A DNA stretch of 15,444 nucleotides from Parvularia atlantis (Eukaryota > Opisthokonta > Rotosphaerida). The stretch spans positions 1 to 15,444 of the forward strand of contig CALSCO010001810.1 in assembly GCA_943704415.1 (NCBI GenBank), read 5' to 3'. A model generated the notes under the pieces. The model was not told where the DNA came from. It ran no database searches and worked only from the letters and a program-made list of their open reading frames with translations. The position numbers and the translations under genes were made by a program. Of the stretch, positions 7,380-15,444 are shown piece after piece. Each line of letters opens with the position of its first letter. Position 1 is the stretch's first letter.

Positions 7380-10300
7380 ATGTCGCTCGCCCGCTCCCAG
7401 TCGATGGCCGCGCTGCACCAGGCGTTCAAGATCTCCAAGGGCGACCGCGTGTGGGTCGTGGACGACAAGGACGCGTACAAGGTGCGTGTGAGCCTCTGTG
7501 AGCTTGTGCTGTCTTTCTTCGCTCGATTGCCGCGCTCGTCCTCCCCGCTCGTGCGTCCGCCGCGCACGCACTGCGCCGCATTGTGCCAGACTGCGCGCGT
7601 GCGCCGGCGCCGCTGCCGCACGTGGGCGCGGCCGACCGTTCTTTCGGGCGGCGCCCTGGTCGCATCCGCGTTTCGCCTCTGTCGCAGGCCAGGCTATTTT
7701 CGGGGGCGCCTCACGCCGCGGCGCCGCGCAGCTGTTCACGGTGAAGGAACACGACGAGGACAACTTCAGCGTGACCGTGTTCGACGAGGCGTACAAGACG
7801 CAGACGGTCTCGGTCGATGTCGGTGCGGCGCGGCGCGGTCGGCGCGACGGAACGACGGCTGAGACGCGCCGTTTCGCGTCGCGCAGTGTTCCCGGTCAAC
7901 CCGCCGCACATGAACGGCGTCAACGACAACACGGAGCTGGTGCGCGGCGGTGGCGTGGCGATGCGGGCGCGCTGAGAACGGGCGCCGGCGGCAGATGTTC
8001 CTGCACGACCCGTCGCTGCTCGACAACATCCGCATCCGCTACAGCAAGGACCAGATCTACACGTGCGCGCACATCGCCCCGCCGCCTCTGCGCGCCGTCG
8101 GCTGAGAGCGCGGCGGCGCAGGTACACGGCCAACATCCTTATCGCCGTCAACCCGTATAAGCAGCTGCCGCTGTACAGCACCGAGACGATTAAGGAGTAC
8201 TACGGCAAGAACCTCGGCCGGCTGCCGCCGCACGTCTACGCCATCGCCGACCGCGCGTACCGCAACATGCGCATGGCCAAGCGCGACCAGTCGATTGTCG
8301 TGAGGTGCGGCGGGGGCCGCCCTGTGCGCGCTCGGGCGGTGCACTGACGCGCGCACATCAGCGGTGAGTCGGGCGCGGGCAAGACCGAGGTGCGCGGTGC
8401 TGCGTGGCGCGGTGATGCCGCCCGCTGACGCTGTGAGTGCGCACGCGCGCAGACGTGCAAGTACGTCATGCGCTTCATGACCGCCGTTGGCGGCTCGGGC
8501 CCCGTCGGCACGCTCGACGAGCTCGAGGGCAAGATCCTCGCGGCCAACCCCGTGCTCGAGGCGTTTGGTGCGCCTGCGCGCTCTCGCTCTCGCGACCGGT
8601 GCGTGACGCGCGCGCGCGCGCACAGGCAACGCCAAGACGCTGCGCAACAACAACTCGAGCCGCTTCGGCAAGTTCACGGGTGCGCACACGCTTGTTGCGC
8701 GGCGCGCATGCGTTGATGCCGCGATTGCAGAGATGCACTTTGACAGCGCGGCGCACGTCGCCGGCGCGTCGATTGTGACGTACCTGCTCGAGAAGTCGCG
8801 CCTGGTGCAGCAGGCCAAGGGCGAGCGCAACTTCCACATCTTCTACCAGCTGCTCCAGGGCGCGTCGGCGGACCAAAAAAAGGTGCTACGTCGAGCATGG
8901 CCGCTTGGCGCCGCTAACGTTTACCGTTGTTCCAGGACCTGCGCCTGCCCGCGGCCGATGCCACACGCTACCTCAACCGCAGCGGCTGCTACACGGTCGA
9001 GACGATCGACGACGTGGCCGACTTTGCCACGGCGCGCGCTCACCCGTCCGCACGGCCCGTGCTGACTGTGCCGGCGCGCCGCCAGATGCAAGCGTCGCTG
9101 ACCAAGCTCGGCCTGAATGCGGCCGAGCAGAAGAACGTGTTCAGCGTGCTGTCGGCGCTGCTGCACATGGGCGACATCGCGTTTGCGCTCGGCGAGGAGG
9201 GTATGCGCTCGCCGCTGACCCGCGTGCGCGCATCTGCTCACGAGACGACGCAGAGGAGACCAAGATCGAGAGCGACGAGCCGACGGCGCTGGTCGCGCAG
9301 CTGTTTGGCCTCGACGCGGCCGCACTCAAGGAGAAGCTGCTCACGCGCCTGATGGTCGCCGGCGGCAAGGGCGACGTGTTCAAGATCCCGCTCAACCCGG
9401 TGGTGCGTGGCTGCCTGCGCGCGCCGCCCAGCCGCCGACGCCCTTGCAGGAAGCGGCGTCGACGCGCGACGCGCTGGCCAAGTTCGTGTACGGCAAGCTG
9501 TTTGACTGGCTCGTGTCGCGCATCAACCAGTCGATCCCGTGCGTCAACTCGTCTAACTGTGCGTGTCGCGCACCCGGCATGGCGAGGGAGTGCAGCTCAC
9601 GCACGTGCGCGCAGTCATCGGCCTGCTCGACATCTCGGGCTTCGAGATCTTTGAGCAGAACAGCTTTGAGCAGCTGTGGTGCGTGGTGCGGTCGTGCGCG
9701 GCTCCTGCTGGCCGCTCAGACGGGCGCGCAGCATCAACTTTGCCAACGAGAAGATCCAGCAGTACTTCAACGTCAACATCCTCCGCCAGGAGCAGGAGAT
9801 TTACGAGCTCGAGGGCCTGCGCTGGCGCAAGGTCGACTACAAGGTACGCCCGCTCGGTGTCTGCGTGCCCGTCCGCGGCGTCTGACGTGGAGCACGCGTA
9901 ACGCAGGACAACCAGAGCATCATCGACCTGTTCGAGGGCAAGCCCTCGGGCATCCTCTCGCTGCTGGACGAGGAGTGCATCGTGCCCAAGGCGACCGACA
10001 AGACGTTCGCGATCAAGGTGAGGCGCGGCGGCTGTCCTGTGTCACGCGCTGATGGCGCGGCGGGCAGGTGCACACGGCGCATTCGAACAACGAGTTCCTC
10101 GACAAGCCGGCGTATCTCAAGAAGAAGAAGCGCCTGCTCGAGGACGAGGTGCGCGCTCTGGTGCTGGCCTCACGGCGGTCGCTCATGGCAGCGCACAGGC
10201 CTTTGTCGTCAAGCACTTTGCCGGCGAGGTCATGTATGAGACGCAGGGCTTCCTCGCCAAGAACAACGACAGCCTGCACGACGACCTGATCCAGCTGCTC

Positions 10301-13026
10301 AGCTCGGCGACCAACCCGTTCGTGCAGTCGCTCTTCCCGAAGAAGACGGAGGAGGAGGAGGAGGGTGCGGCGGTGCTGCTGCTGCTGCTGCTGCCGCCCA
10401 TCGCTCACGGCAGCGCGCTCGCAGAGAAGCACGGCCAGGCGACCGGCGGCCGCTTCAAGAGCGTCGGCGGCAAGTTCCAGAAGCAGGTGCGCCGCGTGCC
10501 CAGTCGCGCGCGCCTCGCTCGCCTCTGACCCGCCCGCGCGGTGCAGCTGACTGTGCTGATGGAGAAGCTTCAGTCGACCAACTCGCACTTTATCCGCTGC
10601 ATCAAGCCCAACGGCGTGCAGTCGCCCAACAAGGTGCCGCGAAGGCGTGCGTTATGTTGGTGGACGTCGCTGACGGCGGCCCACTCAGTTTGACAACGCG
10701 AGTGTCATGCAGCAGCTACAGTACAGCGGCATGTGCGTCGCGCTTGTGCTGATGCAGGCGGGCTTCCCGACGCGCATCGCGTTCGACGACCTCTACGAGC
10801 GGTGCATGTTCCGCGCGCGTCAGCAGGAGAGGCTGATGTGCGGTCCAGGTACGCCGCCAAGCTGCCCGCGTTCATGCAGAAGCTCAAGCCGATCACGTTC
10901 TGTGAGGCGCTGCTGGTCGCGCTGGACCTGCACGGCGGCCGCGACTTCCAGATGGGCCTGACCAAGGTGCAGCTGCCCTCGTGCGCTGCGGCTGTGCTGA
11001 CGGGCGTGAGCGCGGGTGCGACCAGGTCTTCTTCCGCGCGGGCAAGCTGCAGTTCCTGGACGACCTCACAAACGACTCGCGCGAGGCCATGCAGAGCGTC
11101 GTGGGCAAGGTCAAGAAGTGGCTGGCCAAGTGCGTCGCGCGTGTGCAAGCCGCGGTACCGGGCTGCTCACCTGCGCTGCGCTCTGCCAGGAAGCGCTTCC
11201 ACGCGGCCGGCTGGGCCGTCGTGTCGATCAACCGCTTCGGGCGCAACATCCGCATGATCCGCGCCGTGCGCTACTGGCGCCGCTGGGCGCGCTTCATGGC
11301 GCGCATGGTCCGCGTCTGGTTGCCGTGCCTGCGCAACGCCCGCAAGCGCCTGTACTCGGAGGAGGTCATGCGCAAGCGGCGTGAGGAGGAGGAGCGCATC
11401 CGCGAGGGTGCGTCGGTCTTGTGTGCACTACCCGCAGCGCGCGCTGATCGCCCGTGCGCGCAGAGGAGCGCAAGCGCGAGGAGGAGCGCCGGGCCGAGGA
11501 GGAGCGCATCCGCCGCGAGGCCGAGGAGGCCCGGCTGAAGGCCGAGGAGGAGGCGCGGCTGCGCAAGGAGGAGCGCCGGCGGTGTGCCTTGCACCCGTGC
11601 GCGTGTTGTTGGCCGTGACGCGGCGCCTCGTCATGCGCAGGCAGAAGGAGGAGGCGCGCCGGGCGATGGAGCAGAAGATCGCGGACCTGTCCGTGTCGCA
11701 CTCGAAGCTGGAGGTGCGTGCGCTGCAACCCTGCGCGCGATCACGGGCGTCACACTCGCCGCCCGCAGCAATTCAAGGATCTGGCGGACGTGCTACAGAA
11801 GGAGCTGCAGGCCGAGCGCGAGACCACGGCGCAGCTCAACGAGGACCTGTTCCAGCTGCGCGAGGACGTCGAGGTCAAGACGACTGAGATCGGCTCGCTG
11901 AGCGACAAGGTCGCGGCGCTCGACCGCGCGCTCGAGGTCGAGAAGGCCACGGTGGCCGAGACGCGCGGGGCGCTGCTGAACGAGCAGCAGAGTGCGCCCC
12001 ACCTGCGCCGTGCCTCGCGCCACGCCTCTCACACGGACGCGCAGGCCGGCGCAACGACAACGAGGTGGCCGCGATGACCCTCAAGGACACGCAGGACAAG
12101 GCCGCGCAGGAGATCGCGACCAAGTAGACCTTCATCGAGGTGCTCTCGGCCGAGAAAAAGGCGGTCGAGGCCAAGGCCGCGAGCGGTGCGGTGGCGCAAC
12201 ACGGTTGGTGCTGGGCTGACGGGCGGCGCGCACAGACGCGGCGACGGCGGCCGAGCGCATCGCCAAGCTTGAGGCGCAGCTGAAGGAGGCCAACGAGACG
12301 ATCGCCAAGCGCGACGCCAAGATTGTGACGCTCGAGAACGACGTGCGCGAGCTCAAGAAGAAGAACGCGACGCAGTCGGTCAAGATGGAGAAGCTCGAGC
12401 GCGAGCGCGTCAACCTGATCAACGTCGCGGTCAAGTGCCAGGAGGCGCAGATGAAGCTGCGGCACATCTATGGCAAATATACGAACGTCAACGACCTCGT
12501 CAAGGTGCGGCCGCAGCCGTTGTTGTGCGTGTCACAGGCGGACGCTGACCCTCGTGCATGCATGCACGCGCAGCTGGTCTTCGATGACGCGTCGTTTGCG
12601 ACGGCCCTGCGCGGCAACACGCACGTCGGCGTCCTGTCCAAGCAGGGCGGCACCGACACCAAGAAGTGGGCCGACCGCCACTTTATCCTCAATGACAACT
12701 TCCTGTTCTACTATGCGACCAAGGGTGCGCCCGCCGCAGCACACGGCGCGCGCGACCGCCGCTGACGGCGCGGGCACAGGCGACAAGCAGCCCAAGGGCG
12801 TGGTGCGGATGGACCTGGCCAAGTCGGTCGAGTCATTTGACCTGTCGAGCTTGGGCAAGCAGGTGCGCGCGCACGCGGCGCGGCACGCGACGCGACCAAC
12901 GGCATCGCCGCGCAGTTTGGCATCCGCATCAGCATGCGCGCCGGCCGCGACTACTACCTCAACGCGGCCAACGAGGCCGAGCGCGAGGAGTGGATCAAGC
13001 ACCTCGACAAGGCGACGTACTTCTGA
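7380..13026 (+). CDS. class VI-like myosin heavy chain with ER/K helix, coiled coil and C-terminal PH domain (in-frame TAG)
   Basis: Exons: 7380-7481, 7693-7822, 7887-7939, 7995-8062, 8122-8304, 8362-8389, 8453-8567, 8626-8679, 8731-8882, 8936-9031, 9086-9200, 9254-9402, 9450-9558, 9615-9678, 9732-9843, 9907-10017, 10068-10148, 10199-10364, 10425-10486, 10547-10633, 10689-10801, 10849-10966, 11026-11129, 11190-11407, 11464-11581, 11641-11713, 11769-11991, 12045-12185, 12236-12504, 12574-12724, 12780-12862, 12916-13026. All 32 join in phase to 1252 codons. Order: SH3-like domain (about 20-80); motor with P-loop GESGAGKT (180-187), switch [10 protein letters not shown] (234-242), TEDS-site Asp406 and switch II DISGFE (457-462); class VI-like lever arm (about 757-840); ER/K-rich helix (about 848-925); coiled coil (about 928-1130); PH domain (1139-1252, terminal helix [12 protein letters not shown]). 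Motor function is certain from family. Class VI affinity rests on [14 protein letters not shown] and an insert-2-like KVKKWLAK segment. Codon 1029 is TAG (12125-12127), so normal translation would give 1028 aa without PH. An actin motor on membranes is inferred. Confidence 0.9.
7482..7692 (+). other. unusually long first intron of the myosin gene
   Basis: It has a GTGCGTG donor and its acceptor is after GGCCAG. At 211 nt it is about four times the usual intron here. The acceptor at 7692 is chosen because it alone keeps frame into GCT ATT TTC; the nearer CGCAG at 7681-7687 shifts it. The intron could hide a microexon or a regulatory element; I see no extra conserved myosin residues in it. Confidence 0.6.
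9032..9085 (+). other. candidate GC-AG intron (myosin intron 10)
   Basis: It starts GCGCGC where other introns start GTGCG, has GTGCTGAC near the expected branch position, and ends CGCCAG. Its length (54 nt) matches its neighbours. Removing it joins DDVADFAT to [10 protein letters not shown], as myosin motors expect. It is stop-free and divisible by three, so retention would insert 18 residues, rich in Ala, Arg and Pro, into the upper 50K domain. Confidence 0.65.
12045..12185 (+). other. stop-containing, frame-neutral exon 28 of the myosin gene
   Basis: The exon is 141 nt with phase 1 on both sides, so inclusion or skipping keeps the downstream frame. It encodes 47 codons of coiled coil, with TAG at its 27th codon. 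Skipping joins the A ending exon 27 to the AC starting exon 29 (Asn) and yields 1205 aa with the PH domain. Whether it is a cassette exon is inference. Confidence 0.6.
12125..12127 (+). other. in-frame TAG within myosin coiled-coil coding sequence
   Basis: The codons around it read Ala-Thr-Lys, TAG, Thr-Phe-Ile-Glu, and coiled-coil-like sequence continues in the same frame for about 100 codons before the PH domain. One C-to-T change from CAG (Gln) would create it. No intron with matching phase removes only this codon. Confidence 0.85.
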
Positions 13027-13151
13027 GCGTCCGCGTATCTGCGGCGCTTTTTTTTCTTTTTGCTTGCTTGCTTTTTGTGGTGGCGTGCGCAAAAAAAAAA
13101 AAAAGAGGGACCAAACATCAGACTTGGGCACAGGTTGGCGGTCAAAACTGC
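13027..13151. terminator. convergent 3' region with T-rich and A-rich tracts
   Basis: These 125 bp lie between facing TGA stops. They contain T8-C-T5 (13048-13061), GCTT repeats and a T5, then A14 (13091-13104). Each strand therefore carries a T-rich stretch just past its stop, and the two tracts could pair as a hairpin. This probably serves 3'-end formation for both genes; the exact poly(A) sites are not visible. Confidence 0.45.
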
Positions 13152-15354
13152 TCAGTACGGCGGCGGCTGGACGTAGTTGAACTCGGGCACCTCGAAGGCG
13201 AACATGCTGCGCTTGTCGTTGATGTTGGCCGGGGCCAGCGCGAGCCTGTGAGCCTCAGTCAGCTGCGCGCGCGGGTGCGGCTGGCCGAGCAGACGGCGCA
13301 CCGCGCGCCCGGCACCGCGTTGCCGCCGACCACCTCGATCATCGTGCCCGACTGTTGGTGCACCCACATGTTGTCGCGCAGGTGCATCTGCGCAGGGCGT
13401 GCCCATCAGCCGCGACTTTTGGGTGGTGAAACGAGATACGCACCGCGATCGCCGCGTCCGGGTTGACGTGCGCGAAGGTAATCGGGACGCCCGGCGCGCC
13501 GGGGCCGCCCTGTCGAGCGCGACGCTCAGCGGCAAGCAATGACAACGGTAGGATGCGCGCACCGGCACGGCGATGAGGTCGCTGGCCGAGTGGCGGATGC
13601 AGCCGCGGTCCCACTCAAACAGCATGCGCGGGTCGTTGTACGCCTGCGGTGCGAGCACGAGCGGCGTGTTGGGCGCGGCCACGAGGCCGTCGGCCATGAC
13701 GTAGAGGCCTGTGTCAGGGGCCGCGGGTTGGTGTGCGGCCTGCGACGACAGCGCGAGGTGCGCGCACCCGAGTTGATGTGCTTGATCCAGCCGCGCGCGT
13801 TGCTCGACGGCTTGAGCGACGCGGTCGGGTTGGCCACAGCCGGTACGCTCGGCGCGGGTATGTATGCGGGCACAGGCGGCATCGCCGCGGGCATGGCCAC
13901 CGCGGGCGCGACTGGCGCCTTGGCCGTCGTCGTGGTCGTGACGGTCACGGTTGCGGGCACAAGCATGCGCGGTGCGTGAACAGCCGCGGTCGCGGTCGTC
14001 GTCTACGGGCGTGTGCGCGAGCGTGAGCCATGAACCTGGCCAGCGAAGCTGCCGCGCGCGTACCACGACGACGTTGACCGGCACAAACTCAAACAGCAAA
14101 CCTGCGCGCAGCGTGAGCCTGTGCAACCGCCCTTTTGTGCGCGCGCCGCCACGCACGCTGCTCGCCCATGCCGCCCGGCCAGAAGACCAGCGGCACGTGC
14201 AGCTTGCCCTTGCCGTTGTGCGGGTGCACGAGCTGTGCGTGCGTGCGCGGCTCAGTGCCAACCACACCAAGGGAAGCAGGAGCGCACCAGGCCGCTCTTC
14301 TGGTGCACAAGGTAGCCGTTCTGCAGGCGCATGCACAGACGGTCCTCGCCGCCGCCCTCGTACAGCACCAGCCGGGTGTCTTGCACCGCGCGGCCGTTGT
14401 CTGCGCGCGCCCGCGGTTGGGGATCGCCGCAAGACGCGGTCACGCGCGAAACGCACGCGGATGGATGTAAAGGCCGCTCTGCACGTGCTGCACGCAACCG
14501 TACGCGTCGAAGCGGAAGTGCGGCGCCGGGTGGGTCTGCCTGTCCAGGTGCAGGAACACGTTGTTGACGGCGGCGCCGTTGGGCGCGATCACGAGCTGCG
14601 GTGCGGTCGTCAGGCGCGTATGGCGCGCCGGGCGCCACGCACGCCGCTCTCGACGTGGCGCAGCACACCAACGACGCCCGGCTGCACCGTGAACGTGCCG
14701 CCGGCGGGCATGGTCGCCTCTGCGCGCCCGATCTTGTCAGCCATCGCCGCGCAAAACAAGGGCGCCATCGGCCGCACCCAGGTTGAACGCGAGGCGCTGC
14801 TCGCCCATGCCGCCGCGGTAGAAGCACAGCTTGGCGCCGGGCACGGGCTGGCCGCCGAGCGGGTGCACGAGGCGGCCCGTGGCCGGGTGGAACAGATGGC
14901 CGTCGTGGTGGCTGATCTGCAGCCGCGGCTCGCCCAGGCCGCCTGTGCGCGCGTCCGTCGTCAGCCGCGTACGCGACGCCCCGATATTCGAGCTGTGCGC
15001 GCACCGGACTGCAGCACGAGCACCGTGTCGTCGTTGGCGGTGCCGCCTGCGCGCCACGCAAACGTCACCTGGCGCCACCTGACGCGACCTGGCGCCGCCC
15101 GCTGCGCACCCTGCGGATGCACGACGAGGCCCGACGCCGCGTGCACCAGGCACTCGCGCTCAAAGCGGAAGATCATGAACGGCTGCGCAGGGCCCTGCAC
15201 GAGCACCAGCGGCACGTTTGGGGCGGCCACGCCCTGCGTGCGAGCGTGCGGCGTGAGCACGAGCACAAGGGGGGGGGGGAATGCCCCCAGAGCGACGCAC
15301 GTTCTCGGGCGAGGCGTACAGGCCGTTGGCGTGGCGCACGTAGAAGCCGCTCAT
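13152..15354 (-). CDS. nine-unit repeat protein, probable triple beta-trefoil-like
   Basis: Fourteen exons: 15354-15301, 15233-15110, 15046-15005, 14942-14778, 14719-14643, 14595-14457, 14400-14288, 14232-14157, 14101-14064, 14002-13768, 13708-13563, 13509-13444, 13387-13302, 13245-13152. They join to 484 aa ending in TGA. The protein is made of units of about 40-50 residues built on H..SGL.VHP.GG....P..LVL..G.GE.RL.F. Units start near residues 6, 48, 90, 148, 189, 231, 349, 392 and 427. Examples are SGLVVHPQGG (52-61), GRLVHPLGG (96-104), SGLYIHPHNG (194-203) and SGLLVHPHNG (236-245). A Pro/Ala/Thr/Val-rich linker (about 277-345) separates units 1-6 from 7-9. Nine units in threes suggest three beta-trefoil-like domains, a lectin- or fascin-type fold. 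There is no signal peptide or membrane segment, so a cytosolic location is likely. Ligand unknown. Intron positions are not conserved between units. Intron 9 is GTACGC...TAG, atypical here. Confidence 0.75.
15269..15279 (+). repeat. G11 homopolymer in intron 1 of the repeat-protein gene
   Basis: Eleven G on the plus strand, so a C-tract inside the first intron of the minus-strand gene, between donor (15300) and acceptor (15234). It is a likely sequencing-length-error site, but being intronic it does not affect the reading frame. Confidence 0.9.
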
Positions 15355-15444
15355 GTCGCCGGTCCGCGGTCGGGCTAGGTGGCACGAATGCAGCAGTGAG
15401 ACGGCGGTGGGGACGGGGCGCGGCGAAGGCGAGGAGGACAGGGG

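Noticed and set aside
10373-10393. CTG trinucleotide run as a coding poly-Leu tract in the myosin
   Set aside because: It lies inside intron 18 (10365-10424). Splicing it out joins the Glu run to EKHGQATGG in frame, as expected for the surface loop.
10733-10757. Possible 25-nt intron with GTGCG donor and GCAG end in the myosin motor
   Set aside because: It is far below the 47-nt minimum seen here, and its translation (part of QLQYSGM through MQAGFPT) matches conserved class VI myosin residues, so it is coding.
12124-12235. An intron with donor GTAGAC that would remove the TAG
   Set aside because: The donor is unlike the others, the phase is wrong for the next exon, and it would delete good coiled-coil sequence. 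The ordinary intron at 12186-12235 fits phase.
13951-15378. 475-codon open frame on the plus strand
   Set aside because: It is antisense to the repeat-protein gene, whose minus-strand exons give nine consistent repeat units. The plus frame has no repeat periodicity.
1-15444. Prokaryotic or viral features (operons, Shine-Dalgarno sites, CRISPR, insertion sequences, tRNA genes)
   Set aside because: No direct-repeat arrays, transposase motifs or tRNA cloverleaf were seen, and every gene needs spliceosomal introns to make sense.

Overview
This window looks like nuclear DNA from a GC-rich unicellular eukaryote. It carries six protein-coding genes split by 74 inferred introns and no bacterial-style operons. 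Introns are very small: 73 of 74 are 47-74 nt. In 61 of 74 the donor begins GTGCG; most acceptors end in GCAG or ACAG, often with a CTGAC- or CTGAG-like branch site 15-30 nt upstream. I rebuilt each gene by joining exons whose phases agree and whose translation follows a recognisable family. The lineage cannot be fixed from sequence alone. A class VI-like myosin would fit Amorphea (opisthokonts, apusomonads, amoebozoans), but that is inference.

Layout: (1) 23-1534, minus: secreted alpha/beta serine hydrolase, 369 aa. (2) 1935-2539, plus: small secretory-pathway EF-hand protein, 159 aa, divergent from gene 1 across a 400 bp promoter with a centred (CT)21 tract. (3) 2882-4420, minus: nuclear protein with a GATA-like finger plus a PHD finger, 370 aa, convergent with gene 2. 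(4) 4996-7098, plus: actin-related protein 4 (Arp4/BAF53 type), 433 aa, divergent from gene 3 across 575 bp. (5) 7380-13026, plus: class VI-like myosin heavy chain with a C-terminal PH domain, 32 exons. (6) 13152-15354, minus: 484 aa protein made of nine related ~45-residue units, probably three beta-trefoil-like domains, convergent with gene 5.

Genes 3 and 4 share a divergent promoter, and both products have chromatin-type roles: a histone-tail/DNA reader, and an Arp4 of the SWR1/INO80/NuA4/BAF remodelling complexes. Co-expression is plausible. The other genes show no obvious shared pathway. All six stop codons are TGA.

The most interesting region is the myosin tail. The motor and lever arm have the layout of reverse-direction myosin VI, including an insert-2-like segment after the converter, but the tail ends in a PH domain. 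An in-frame TAG lies in the coiled coil, in a 141-nt exon. Skipping that exon would remove the stop, keep the frame and restore the PH domain. The alternatives are a base error, a decaying gene, readthrough or TAG reassignment. One myosin intron appears to use a GC-AG splice pair.
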